A stretch of DNA of 23,675 nt from positions 1-23,675 of the forward strand of contig JAGAWH010000166.1 of assembly GCA_017941505.1 (NCBI GenBank). Direction: 5' to 3'. The notes under the pieces are model-generated. The model was not told the DNA's origin. It was given only the letters and a program-made list of their open reading frames with translations, and did no database searches. Below, one piece after another: positions 1 to 7,675 of this stretch (its first letter is position 1; every line of letters starts with the position of its first letter). Origin of the DNA: Faecalicoccus sp. (lineage in GTDB: Bacteria > Bacillota_I > Bacilli_A > Erysipelotrichales > Erysipelotrichaceae). Both the position numbers and the translations under genes were made by a program.

Positions 1-101
1 AATACCTATTATTGCATAGATTAATAAGTATTATACTTAACTACATTTTTGCCCTTGAGCTTTTCCAATCCGTATTTGGGCTCACATAATCCGCTCCCAA
101 T

Positions 102-131
102 AAAAAACGCCAACCTTTTTTTAGGTTGACG
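102..131 (-). terminator. Intrinsic terminator of the NCS2 permease gene
   Basis: Read on the minus strand, a 9-bp stem (arms 123-131 and 108-116, one G-T wobble) with an A-rich loop is followed by six T's (102-107). It lies about 35 bases past the permease stop. A second perfect hairpin (137-155, arms GGCTGTGA/TCACAGCC) sits between the stop codon and this terminator. It has no T run and may stabilise the 3' end. I see no gene in bases 1-100. Confidence 0.85.
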
Positions 132-164
132 CCATTGGCTGTGAATTTCACAGCCTTGTGCTAT

Positions 165-1526
165 TTATGCTTCTTCCTCGCGGTTAAATACCGGATCATT
201 TTTTAACATCGTGTTTACGATGATGCCAAGAATCAATGAGCATGCGATAGAGGTAATGGTAACATCTCCGAATGTTAAGGAAAGACCACCGATACCGGAT
301 ACTAAGATCGTAGATACTACATATAGATTTCGGTTGACATCAAGGTCAAGCTTCTGGATCATCTTTAAGCCGGATACGGCAATAAATCCATACAGTGCCA
401 TACATACACCACCCATTACGCAGGAAGGAATGGATGAAATAAAGGCAATAAACGGCGTTGAGAATGAAATAATGATACATTCAATGGCTGCAGTCACAAT
501 TGTGGCAACCGATGCGTTTCTAGTCAATGCGACGCACGCAGCAGATTCTCCATAGGTTGTATTTGGACATCCGCCGAAGAAGGCACCGACAGCCGATCCG
601 ATTCCATCACCAAGAAGTGTATTATCCAGTCCCGGATCTTCTAATAAATCTTTTCCAATGATGGAAGAAATATTTTTATGGTCGGCAATATGTTCGGCAA
701 ATACGACAAAGGCAACCGGAACATAAGCAGCCGCAATCGTATAGATATAGCTTTTATCAATCTGGGCAAAACCATCATAGGCAGATAAGAATGTAAAATC
801 CGGTACGGAAACAAATGTTTTTAAGCTGATTCCGTTTGTGAATAGATTTGTGATGGAAGAGTAATTCACAATCTGCATATTTACATTGCCTGTAGAATAT
901 CCAATCATAGTAATGATAGATGCAGCTGCATAACCGACTAAGATACCGACAATAAAAGGAATCAAACGAACGTGTTTCTTTCCGTATGTACTTGCGATCA
1001 TTGTTGTGAAAAGGGCAATCAAACCGCATAATACAGCCCATTGTGTAGGATCACCGGTGACATTGCTGGTTTGTAAATCACTTACCGCATTGGTGGCAAG
1101 GGAAAGTCCGATAATCGCAACAGTTGGACCGGTTACTACCGGAGGCATCAGTTTTTCTACCCAATGCGTACCCACCATCTTGATGATCAGTGCAAATACC
1201 ACATAGACAAGTCCGGCAAAAGCAGCACCGATAATGATACCTGCATAACCTGCAGCAAGAGAAACAGCTCCGGCAAAGGCAGCAGACATCGAACCAATAA
1301 ACGCAAAAGAAGAGCCTAGAAAAACCGGACTCTTATGCTTCGTAAATAAAATGTAAATTAAAGTACCAACACCGGCACCAAAAAGGGCTGCTGCTGTACT
1401 CATACCATTACCGACAATCATAGGTACGGCAATTGTAGCTGCCATAATGGCAAGAACTTGCTGGAACGCATAAACGATCATTTGACCGAATTGCGGACGG
1501 TCAGAAACGTTATAAATAAGCTTCAT
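165..1526 (-). CDS. NCS2-family uracil/xanthine permease
   Basis: Integral membrane proton symporter that takes up a nucleobase, most likely uracil, for pyrimidine salvage. The 453-residue product has the hydrophobic pattern of about 14 membrane segments. It carries the family's conserved blocks: FAEHIADH near residues 276-283, with the glutamate that lines the substrate site in UraA, and PNTTYGES near 321-328, matching the NTTYGE block of uracil permeases. Length fits the family (about 430-460). An upstream in-frame ATG at 1541 exists, but the ATG at 1526 is preceded by GGAGGT at 7-base spacing, and the earlier ATG overlaps that site, so I start at 1526. It is a single-gene unit with its own promoter and terminator. 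I found no PyrR-type or purine riboswitch leader. Uracil versus xanthine/uric acid specificity cannot be settled by eye. Confidence 0.9.
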   Translation of the reverse strand: MKLIYNVSDRPQFGQMIVYAFQQVLAIMAATIAVPMIVGNGMSTAAALFGAGVGTLIYILFTKHKSPVFLGSSFAFIGSMSAAFAGAVSLAAGYAGIIIGAAFAGLVYVVFALIIKMVGTHWVEKLMPPVVTGPTVAIIGLSLATNAVSDLQTSNVTGDPTQWAVLCGLIALFTTMIASTYGKKHVRLIPFIVGILVGYAAASIITMIGYSTGNVNMQIVNYSSITNLFTNGISLKTFVSVPDFTFLSAYDGFAQIDKSYIYTIAAAYVPVAFVVFAEHIADHKNISSIIGKDLLEDPGLDNTLLGDGIGSAVGAFFGGCPNTTYGESAACVALTRNASVATIVTAAIECIIISFSTPFIAFISSIPSCVMGGVCMALYGFIAVSGLKMIQKLDLDVNRNLYVVSTILVSGIGGLSLTFGDVTITSIACSLILGIIVNTMLKNDPVFNREEEA

Positions 1527-1549
1527 AATCTCAACCTCCATTGTTCAAA

Positions 1550-1578
1550 ATAATACTTGTTTCATTTTCAATTGTCTA
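1550..1578 (-). promoter_or_regulatory. Sigma-A-type promoter of the NCS2 permease gene
   Basis: On the minus strand, TAGACA (-35, one mismatch from TTGACA), a 17-base spacer and TATTAT (-10, one mismatch) lie just upstream of the ribosome site. The predicted start point leaves a leader of only about 20 bases, leaving no room for an attenuator or riboswitch. Upstream, 1580-1684 shows no recognisable feature. Confidence 0.65.
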
Positions 1579-1750
1579 GAAAGAATTCAAGAAATATTAA
1601 ATAAAGATTTATGAAAACTAAGACAAACTGATTATTTTGGGTTGTCGGAATTCTAAGCAGCAGAAATATCCTTGTTTACCTTTATATAATCTCACTGATT
1701 AATAATGGGTAGAGATTAGGGGAGGATCAACTAAATGATTTGGTTACAAT

Positions 1751-1792
1751 AAAAAATCTCCCGGATGTTTTTAACTATTTGGGAGAATTTTT
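1751..1792. terminator. Terminator at the 3' end of the PIN toxin gene, possibly two-way
   Basis: Arms TCTCCC (1757-1762) and GGGAGA (1781-1786) form a stem. It is flanked by A6 on the left and T5 on the right, so it can give a U-tailed hairpin on either strand. On the minus strand the upstream arm lies in the last codons of the PIN toxin gene. On the plus strand it could end a short transcript starting near 1697, though no plus-strand gene is evident. Confidence 0.65.
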
Positions 1793-2236
1793 ATGCCCGT
1801 TGCCAATTATATTATTTTCCGAACAATGGTTTTCCAGAATTTTCAACAGTTCCCTAGGTGTTACGATAAAAGGCTTCGAAGGAAAATGTTTCATATTGCC
1901 TGTGACAAGATATGCATCTTTTTCTCTTGTATCCATAACTACCTCATAAAAAGGAAGATCCTTCATGTCCGGGAGTGTGATATCTAAAGGTGTGGGGTCC
2001 ACTAATATACCTATTTTTTCTACAGCACTTATAAAGTAATCAACTGTTCCCGGGTCAAAATGAAATTTTTTACGATGAAGAACTTCACGGTATTCGTTCG
2101 ATATTGAATTACTATAAACGGGGATGATATCACCTGCTAACATTTTTTGGATAACTAATACTGCTGCAGAATCTTCTTTTTTGGATAATAAAGCTGAAAC
2201 AATGACATTGGTGTCAAATACAGCGTAACAGATCAT
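1775..2236 (-). CDS. PIN-domain toxin of a type II toxin-antitoxin pair
   Basis: Predicted ribonuclease toxin of the PIN_3/COG1569 type, 153 residues, a normal length for the family. It opens with the PIN signature FDTNVIVSALL, where D8 is the first metal ligand. The next conserved acid is E48 (SNEYREVL). A C-terminal block, KDLPFYEVV then DAYLVTGN with HFP, supplies D93 and D107 as likely remaining ligands, so the active site looks intact. Its ATG overlaps the stop of the upstream antitoxin gene (ATGA), indicating translational coupling. Family knowledge says such proteins cut RNA, often tRNA or mRNA; the target here is unknown. It is typically co-repressed with its antitoxin. The pairing with a RelB/DinJ-type rather than an AbrB- or VapB-type antitoxin is noteworthy. 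Confidence 0.85.
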   Translation of the reverse strand: MICYAVFDTNVIVSALLSKKEDSAAVLVIQKMLAGDIIPVYSNSISNEYREVLHRKKFHFDPGTVDYFISAVEKIGILVDPTPLDITLPDMKDLPFYEVVMDTREKDAYLVTGNMKHFPSKPFIVTPRELLKILENHCSENNIIGNGHKNSPK

Positions 2237-2532
2237 TCGTTTATTCCATTTCTAGCATCGTTAATCTCAGCATTAATCTGGTCTAAGCTCATTCCGGATA
2301 CACTATTCTTTTTGGCTTGTTCTCTCAAGGACATAAAAGCCTGCATTGCACCCTCTCTTGTGATTTCCGGATCTGGGGCTGATATTTCAAAAGGAATTTT
2401 CCGCTGTCTTACCACAGCCCGCGCAAAAACATTGATTGCGGTTGTTGCGTTCATTCCAAATTCCTGACATAGTTGATCAAATTGTTTCTTTAATTGTTCA
2501 TCCATCCGGACACTAAAAGTAGCTTGTGCCAT
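2233..2532 (-). CDS. RelB/DinJ-family antitoxin
   Basis: 99-residue antitoxin and probable autorepressor. The N-terminal 45 residues (ATFSVRMDEQLKKQFDQLC, then MNATTAINVFARAVVRQRKIPF) match the ribbon-helix-helix DNA-binding domain of RelB/DinJ antitoxins. The C-terminal half is charged and predicted mostly helical, as expected for a toxin-wrapping tail. A longer reading frame reaches 2595, but the ATG at 2532 has AAGGAGG at 7-base spacing and a good -10 upstream, so I use it; the extra N-terminal residues look like translated promoter DNA. The stop overlaps the PIN toxin start by four bases (ATGA). The protein presumably neutralises that PIN protein rather than a RelE-type toxin, since no RelE gene is nearby. 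Confidence 0.87.
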   Translation of the reverse strand: MAQATFSVRMDEQLKKQFDQLCQEFGMNATTAINVFARAVVRQRKIPFEISAPDPEITREGAMQAFMSLREQAKKNSVSGMSLDQINAEINDARNGINE

Positions 2533-2551
2533 ATTATACCTCCTTGAGCAT

Positions 2552-2581
2552 ATTATACTGTAAAAAAATTTAATATTAAAT
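2552..2581 (-). promoter_or_regulatory. Toxin-antitoxin promoter with a palindromic candidate operator
   Basis: The minus strand carries a consensus -10 TATAAT (2552-2557) and a poor -35 (TTTAAT at 2575-2580, 17-base spacing). The -35 lies inside a perfect 14-bp palindrome ATTTAATATTAAAT (2568-2581). A second element, the 10-mer GTATAATATG, occurs twice 19 bases apart, once over the -10 and once over the start codon region. Either could be where the ribbon-helix-helix antitoxin binds. The operator role is inference; AT-rich palindromes arise easily by chance. Confidence 0.5.
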
Positions 2582-2731
2582 AAAAATGAACACAATAGGT
2601 TTTATATTTGGTAAAATAGGTTCATTATTGTTGATAATTATACCAACTCTTATCGGATAAATAATCTATGCTGCCGATGGATGTATTTCATAACAAAATC
2701 GCATATATTCCTATATCATATTAGTATTTGT

Positions 2732-2761
2732 TTATTAGATACATGTAGTGTTTAATATAAT
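2732..2761 (+). promoter_or_regulatory. Probable promoter of the Fe-S aldo/keto reductase gene
   Basis: Consensus -10 TATAAT (2756-2761) with a weak -35 TTATTA (2732-2737) at 18-base spacing, 24 bases before the start codon. No hairpin or operator-like dyad is obvious in 2600-2731. Confidence 0.45.
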
Positions 2762-2784
2762 TAAGGATAAAAGGAGACAGAAGG

Positions 2785-3903
2785 ATGGAAAGATTTACAG
2801 AAATTAAAAAGAACTTCGGTTTTGGAATGATGCGGCTTCCGATGAATGGTTCAGAAGTTGATATTGAACAGACTAAACAAATGGTCGATGTTTTTTTGGA
2901 ACATGGATTTAATTATTTTGATACGGCACATGGCTATATCGGTGGAAAGAGCGAAGAAGCTGTTAAGGAATGCTTAACATCCCGCCATCCAAGAGAAAGC
3001 TATATTTTAACAGATAAACTTACAGGATCTTATTTCAATAAACAGGAGGATATCCGTCCATTATTGAAAAGCCAGTTAGAAATCTGCGGCGTAGACTATT
3101 TTGACTTCTATTTAATGCATGCGCAAAACAGCACCATTTTTGAGAAATTCAAAAAATGTAAAGCGTATGAGACAGCCTTTGAGCTCAAAAAAGAAGGTTT
3201 GGTAAAACACGTTGGAATTTCTTTCCACGATAAGGCAGATGTATTAGAAAGAATCTTGACGGAATATCCGGAAATTGAAATCGTACAGATTCAATTTAAC
3301 TATCTTGATTATGAGAGTGCTGCGATTGAATCAAAGAAGGTATATGAGGTTTGCGAAAAATTTGATAAGCCGGTACTTGTGATGGAGCCGGTAAAAGGCG
3401 GAAGCCTGGTGAACTTACCTGCTAAGGCTCAGGAAGCTTTGGATGCATTAAACGGTGGCTCCAATGCCAGCTATGCGATTCGCTTTGCGGCCGGATTTAA
3501 AAACATGGCTGTTGTACTTTCCGGTATGAGTGATATGAATCAGATGATGGATAATATTTCCTTTATGGAAAACTTTGAACCATTAAATGATGAGGAAATG
3601 GAAGCCATTAAAAAGGTTTGCGCTGTATACAACAGCATGAATGCCATTCCTTGTACTTCCTGCCGTTACTGCATTGAAGAAAGCACCTGCCCAAGAAATA
3701 TTTTGATTCCGGATTTATTCTCCAGCTATAATGGAAAAAAGCTTAGAGATGACTGGAATGTAAATCATTATTATGAAAGAGCAATTGCAGGTCATGGTAA
3801 AGCTTCCGACTGCATTAAATGCGGTAAGTGCGAAAGAGTATGTCCTCAGCATCTACCGATTCGCTCATTACTTGAGACTGTTGCCAAAGAATTCGGTGAA
3901 TAA
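2785..3903 (+). CDS. Aldo/keto reductase with C-terminal 4Fe-4S ferredoxin region
   Basis: 372-residue COG1453-type oxidoreductase, predicted cytoplasmic. The N-terminal ~270 residues form an aldo/keto reductase barrel with a plausible catalytic tetrad D46, Y51, K78 and H112 (YFDTAHGY, TDKL, LMHA). The C-terminal ~85 residues hold two cysteine clusters: C290/C293/C296/C302 and C343/C346/C349/C353, the second ending in the CP typical of 4Fe-4S ferredoxins. It therefore probably moves electrons between a ferredoxin-like module and a carbonyl substrate; the substrate is unknown. The start is backed by AAAGGAG upstream. It is a single gene facing a paralogue at 3936-5075 and sharing its terminator. 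Fe-S aldo/keto reductases of this kind are common in strict anaerobes. Confidence 0.9.
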   Translation: MERFTEIKKNFGFGMMRLPMNGSEVDIEQTKQMVDVFLEHGFNYFDTAHGYIGGKSEEAVKECLTSRHPRESYILTDKLTGSYFNKQEDIRPLLKSQLEICGVDYFDFYLMHAQNSTIFEKFKKCKAYETAFELKKEGLVKHVGISFHDKADVLERILTEYPEIEIVQIQFNYLDYESAAIESKKVYEVCEKFDKPVLVMEPVKGGSLVNLPAKAQEALDALNGGSNASYAIRFAAGFKNMAVVLSGMSDMNQMMDNISFMENFEPLNDEEMEAIKKVCAVYNSMNAIPCTSCRYCIEESTCPRNILIPDLFSSYNGKKLRDDWNVNHYYERAIAGHGKASDCIKCGKCERVCPQHLPIRSLLETVAKEFGE

Positions 3904-3904
3904 G

Positions 3905-3932
3905 AAAAAGATCCTGCGAAAGGATCTTTTTT
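3905..3932. terminator. Two-way terminator between convergent reductase genes
   Basis: AAAAAGATCCT and AGGATCTTTTTT form an 11-bp stem with a 5-base loop. It is flanked by A's on one side and T's on the other, so it serves both the plus-strand gene ending at 3903 and the minus-strand gene ending at 3936. Confidence 0.9.
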
Positions 3933-3935
3933 GTT

Positions 3936-5075
3936 TTAGAATGTATGTTCCGTTAACCAGGCAACAGCTTTTTCTACCATTTCCGTGATATCTTTGCCAT
4001 CGGATGTAATGACAGTCTGTTTTGAAAGACCGTTGTGGAAATCAACGTGTTCCGCTTCCGCAAAGGCATTTTTCAAGTAGTTGTTGTCATCGGAGAAACC
4101 CGGATCCGGTTGAATCTGACAGATGCTGTAAGCCTGCAAAATCGCTGTAACCGGAACTCCATGATACAAAAGACCTTTATAAGTATCGATTTCACTCTGT
4201 TTGATTGGAGCGCTTTCACGATAGATTTCCATTGCTTTGGCCAGGGCGTCTCTTTCCTTGTCGGTAAGCGGCTTAGCTTCATGAGCTGTTTTAGCATTAT
4301 CCATAACCTGCTCTAAGGTGCTCATTCCCGAAAGTACGGTAATGACATCTTCTTTTTCTAAGCAGAATCGAACAGACCATGAGGCAATGCTCCAATCCGG
4401 ATGAACTGCTTTTAAAACAGCTTCGGCATCTTCCGACAGTTTCGCCAATCCACCGCCTTTAACGGCTTCCATGATTACAACCTTGCGGCCGTGTTTGCGA
4501 ATGACATCATAACACAATTTAGCCTGTACCAATTCACTGTCCCAGTCAATCGGATTGAGGGCAATCTGTACAAATTCGATTTCCGGATGCTCACTTAAGA
4601 TACGGTCCAATAATTTAGCGGAAGAATGGAATGAGATTCCTAAATGGCGGATCTTTCCGTCTTTCTTCCATTTTTTGGCATGGTCAAAGAGATGCGTTGT
4701 CTTCGCAACGCCGCCTTTTCCGTCGTATCCGTCATAATTAACTGTTTGAATATTATGAAGCAGGTAATAGTCAATATAGTCAACACCTAAGTTATCCAAC
4801 TGGCTTTGGAAAGTCGGTTCAATTTTTTCTTCCGGCAGTTCCATAAAGGTTGGAAATTTTGTCGCTACAGTGAAACTGTCTCTTGGATGACGTTCAACCA
4901 ACGCTTTACGGGTTGCTTCTTCACTTTTTCCGTTATGATAAACATAACTGGTATCAAAGTAAGTAAATCCCGCATCTAAGAAGGTATCCACCATTTTGTT
5001 AAGTGTTTCAAAATCAAAATCAGTAGGTCCTGAGATGACCGGCAGTCTCATCATTCCAAATCCCAGATTATTCAT
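3936..5075 (-). CDS. Aldo/keto reductase lacking the Fe-S cysteines
   Basis: 379-residue aldo/keto reductase, clearly related to the 2785-3903 product: both begin GFGMMRLP, share the GKSEEA block, and have RHPR at the same place. The catalytic tetrad is kept (D41, Y46, K73, H107). After about residue 290 the two diverge. This one has no CxxCxxC cluster; its tail includes YKGLLYHGVPVTAILQAY and only one cysteine, so it cannot bind 4Fe-4S clusters there. It is probably an NAD(P)H-dependent reductase. An earlier in-frame ATG at 5105 exists, but the ATG at 5075 has AAAGGAGG at good spacing and matches the paralogue's N terminus. A -10-like TATAAT lies in the 5076-5202 gap on its strand, without a good -35. 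Substrate unknown. Confidence 0.87.
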   Translation of the reverse strand: MNNLGFGMMRLPVISGPTDFDFETLNKMVDTFLDAGFTYFDTSYVYHNGKSEEATRKALVERHPRDSFTVATKFPTFMELPEEKIEPTFQSQLDNLGVDYIDYYLLHNIQTVNYDGYDGKGGVAKTTHLFDHAKKWKKDGKIRHLGISFHSSAKLLDRILSEHPEIEFVQIALNPIDWDSELVQAKLCYDVIRKHGRKVVIMEAVKGGGLAKLSEDAEAVLKAVHPDWSIASWSVRFCLEKEDVITVLSGMSTLEQVMDNAKTAHEAKPLTDKERDALAKAMEIYRESAPIKQSEIDTYKGLLYHGVPVTAILQAYSICQIQPDPGFSDDNNYLKNAFAEAEHVDFHNGLSKQTVITSDGKDITEMVEKAVAWLTEHTF

Positions 5076-5171
5076 AATTAATTTCCTCCTTTTTAAAAGC
5101 TTCATATATTTAGGTACAAATATTATAACACATATAAGAGTGCTTCATTTTTTGTGTAAAGTAAAAAATGC

Positions 5172-5222
5172 TTGCATGAGGATAGCAAACTCTGTTAACA
5201 TATAGTTAGTTATAACTAACTA
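5172..5222 (+). promoter_or_regulatory. TetR-gene promoter with perfect 20-bp palindromic operator
   Basis: TAGTTAGTTATAACTAACTA (5203-5222) is a perfect 20-bp palindrome ending just before the ribosome site of the TetR gene. A weak promoter, TTGCAT (5172-5177), 18 bases, TAACAT (5196-5201), puts the start point inside the palindrome, so a bound dimer would block transcription. This is classic TetR-family autoregulation. The same half-sites with the same 6-base spacing recur at 10473-10490. Confidence 0.8.
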
Positions 5223-5233
5223 AGGGAGATGAA

Positions 5234-5842
5234 ATGCCAAAGGATATCAACTTGAGCCACGACCGGGTTCTTGGAGCAGCCCGCGATGAGTTTATGGAAT
5301 ATGGATATCAAAAAGCTTCGATGCGCCGTATTGGGAAGCGTTGTGATATGAGTGCAGCCGGACTCTATCGACACTGCCAGGATAAAGAAGATCTTTTTTC
5401 CATCCTGGTGCAGCCTTCCGTGGATAAAATCAATCGATGGACAGCAGAACATATCAAGAGAAATACGTCTTCAATGGAAAAGGGGAGAATTGATATTTGG
5501 AAAGATTCCCAAATTGATATGATGCGGGGATTGATCTATCCGAATATGGATGAATATCGACTTCTTTTCTGTAAAGCGCAGGGCTCCAAATACGAAAACT
5601 ATCTCCATGAACTCATTGAAAAGTCGCAAAGGAAAATGCTGGAATATTTACCTTTGTTACGCGAAAACGGTTATGCTCAAAAACCCATTACGGAAAATGA
5701 ATTACATCTGCTTCTTAGTGCATATATGACAGCCATGTTTGAACCGCTCATGCATGACTGGTCAAAAGACGAAGCGTATCGCTGCCTGGATATTGTGGAA
5801 GATTTTTTCCTTCCGGGCTGGAAAGAATTATTTGGAATCTGA
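5234..5842 (+). CDS. TetR-family transcriptional repressor
   Basis: 202-residue repressor. The N-terminal ~55 residues are a TetR DNA-binding domain: ARDEFMEYGYQKASMRRIG, then AAGLYRHCQDKEDLF, where the GLYRH/KEDLF block is the recognition helix and its following turn. The rest is a helical ligand-binding and dimerisation domain with no family I can name. The start has AGGGAG six bases upstream. The gene lies right behind a perfect 20-bp palindrome, its probable own operator, and just upstream of a two-gene ABC exporter. That arrangement usually means the regulator senses an exported compound and controls the exporter. A second copy of the operator half-sites at 10473 suggests it also controls the 10505-12420 operon. 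Confidence 0.9.
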   Translation: MPKDINLSHDRVLGAARDEFMEYGYQKASMRRIGKRCDMSAAGLYRHCQDKEDLFSILVQPSVDKINRWTAEHIKRNTSSMEKGRIDIWKDSQIDMMRGLIYPNMDEYRLLFCKAQGSKYENYLHELIEKSQRKMLEYLPLLRENGYAQKPITENELHLLLSAYMTAMFEPLMHDWSKDEAYRCLDIVEDFFLPGWKELFGI

Positions 5843-5843
5843 T

Positions 5844-5878
5844 GCCTATCTCATTTGAGATAGGCTGCTGTTGTTTTT
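5844..5878 (+). terminator. Hairpin between the TetR gene and the ABC exporter
   Basis: A perfect 10-bp-arm inverted repeat (GCCTATCTCA/TGAGATAGGC, 5844-5865) is followed by a T-rich stretch ending in five T's (to 5878). It can act as a terminator or partial attenuator, lowering exporter expression relative to the regulator. No clear separate promoter is visible in the 50 bases before the exporter start, so I favour read-through control. Confidence 0.6.
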
Positions 5879-5929
5879 GGGAAAGTGAACATTTCTTTTA
5901 AATGTTCGCAAACAGAAATGGAGGTTTAT

Positions 5930-7675
5930 ATGGAAACAAAACAAAAAGAAAAGTCCGGTATGGCGTGGGTATTATCCCAAACCAGCGACCATGGAGGACA
6001 GTATATTGTAAGTGTCATACTGGCTGTTATCGGTGTCTTCTTTTCTGTAGCGCCTTACTTTGCGGTCATTGGAGTGGTGAAAGGATTGATGAGCGGGCAA
6101 AGAGAATTTGGCTATTACTTAAATCAATGTTTATGGATGGCACTATTTTGGTTAGGACGTGTACTGATGCATGCCTTATCTACCGCAACCAGTCATAAGG
6201 CAACCTTTGCGGTATTGGGTGAAATCCGCAAGAATTGTACGGAGAAGCTCACAAAGATGCCTTTAGGTGCTGTACTTGCTCAGGGCTCCGGCAGTTTAAA
6301 GACTACATTGATTGAAAGAATTGATTCGATTGAAACGACATTAGCACATATTGTTCCGGAATTTACAGCCAATCTTTTAGTACCGATTGTGATTTTGATT
6401 TATATCTTTACCATTGACTGGCGTATGGGTCTTGCCAGTATGGTGACCATTCCAATCGGACTTAGCTGCTACATTTTGATGATGGCAGGAAGCGCTAAAT
6501 TTTACCAGCATACCGTCGATGCCACTAAAGCCTTAAATGATACCGCTGTTGAATATATCAACGGCATTCAGGTCATCAAGGTATTCGGCAAGACCAAAAG
6601 CAGTTATGACCGTTTTGTACATGATGCTTATGAAGCATCAAAATCTTATATCGACTGGATGGCTGCCAGCATTTTCCCTTTTACTTTCGCAATGGTTATT
6701 ATGCCTTCTACCATGGTATCGGTTTTACCGATTGGAGGACTGTTAGTTAAGGCAGGAAGTTTAAGCGCTCAGGATTTTATCACCATCATCATTCTTTCCG
6801 TGGGAGTGATCACACCGATTATCACCATGATGAGTTACTCCGATGATCTTCGAAAAATGGGAACGATCTTCGGTGAGGTACGTGCCATATTGGATGCCGC
6901 AGAAATGGTTCGACCTGAAAATTCGGCAGAAATAAGCGGACTTGATTTAAACTTAAAGGATGTTCACTTTGCGTATAAGGATAAAGAAGTCCTGCATGGA
7001 ATCGATATGCAGATTCCTACAGGAAGCTATGTTGCCTTAGTAGGACCGAGCGGCAGCGGTAAATCAACGATCGCCCGATTAATCGCATCGTTATGGGATG
7101 TAAGTGATGGAAGTATTTCTTTAGGCGGTGTGGATATAAGAAATATCCCACAGGAGCAATATGCCGATATGATTGCCTATGTATCCCAGGATAATTATCT
7201 ATTCAATATGACTGTAAGAGAAAATATTCGCCTGGGTAATTTGAACGCAGATGATGAAGATGTGGAAAGAGCCGCAAGGGAAAGTGGCTGTCATGAATTT
7301 ATCATGAGCTTAGAAAATGGTTATGATACTCTGGTTGGCTCTTCCGGAGGACATCTATCCGGTGGGGAAAGACAGCGTATTTCTATCGCAAGGGCGATGT
7401 TGAAGGCAGCACCGATCGTGATTCTGGATGAGGCAACGGCATATACCGATCCGGAAAACGAAGCAGTCATACAGCGCTCAGTATCGAAACTTACGGAAGG
7501 CAAGACCTTGATTGTGATTGCCCATCGTTTATCCACGATTACCGATGCGGATCGTATCTATGTGATCAAGGACGGAAAGATTGTCGATGAAGGAAAACAT
7601 GAAGAGCTTTTAAGCCATCACGGCCTGTATGAAACGATGTGGAAAGCACATATGGAGGTGAAGGATAATGGTTGA
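5930..7675 (+). CDS. ABC exporter half-transporter, first subunit
   Basis: 581-residue fused membrane/ATPase half-transporter of the exporter type. Residues ~20-310 carry about six membrane helices. The ATPase follows with Walker A GPSGSGKST (372-380), Q-loop Q420, signature LSGGE (476-480), Walker B VILDEA with catalytic E501, and H-loop H532. All key residues are intact, so this subunit should be catalytically competent. A longer frame starts at 5885, but the ATG at 5930 has GGAGG well placed and gives a sensible N terminus. It overlaps the next ABC gene by eight bases; the two most likely form a heterodimer. General resemblance is to paired exporters found behind TetR regulators and to the IrtAB/YbtPQ group; the cargo cannot be told from sequence. 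Confidence 0.9.
   Translation: METKQKEKSGMAWVLSQTSDHGGQYIVSVILAVIGVFFSVAPYFAVIGVVKGLMSGQREFGYYLNQCLWMALFWLGRVLMHALSTATSHKATFAVLGEIRKNCTEKLTKMPLGAVLAQGSGSLKTTLIERIDSIETTLAHIVPEFTANLLVPIVILIYIFTIDWRMGLASMVTIPIGLSCYILMMAGSAKFYQHTVDATKALNDTAVEYINGIQVIKVFGKTKSSYDRFVHDAYEASKSYIDWMAASIFPFTFAMVIMPSTMVSVLPIGGLLVKAGSLSAQDFITIIILSVGVITPIITMMSYSDDLRKMGTIFGEVRAILDAAEMVRPENSAEISGLDLNLKDVHFAYKDKEVLHGIDMQIPTGSYVALVGPSGSGKSTIARLIASLWDVSDGSISLGGVDIRNIPQEQYADMIAYVSQDNYLFNMTVRENIRLGNLNADDEDVERAARESGCHEFIMSLENGYDTLVGSSGGHLSGGERQRISIARAMLKAAPIVILDEATAYTDPENEAVIQRSVSKLTEGKTLIVIAHRLSTITDADRIYVIKDGKIVDEGKHEELLSHHGLYETMWKAHMEVKDNG

Noticed and set aside
25..160. A minus-strand frame of 47 codons with a protein-like stretch (GLCEPKYGLEKLKGKNVV) near 35-100.
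   Set aside because: It has no ATG, follows an in-frame stop, and runs through the permease terminator. I could not match it to a family, so it is not called a gene.
211..555. Plus-strand frame of 114 codons inside the permease gene.
   Set aside because: Exact antisense shadow of a well-supported membrane protein; no ribosome site.
1579..1750. Purine, preQ1 or PyrR-type leader for the NCS2 permease.
   Set aside because: No consensus core of these elements is present, and the best promoter lies downstream of this region, leaving a leader of about 20 bases.
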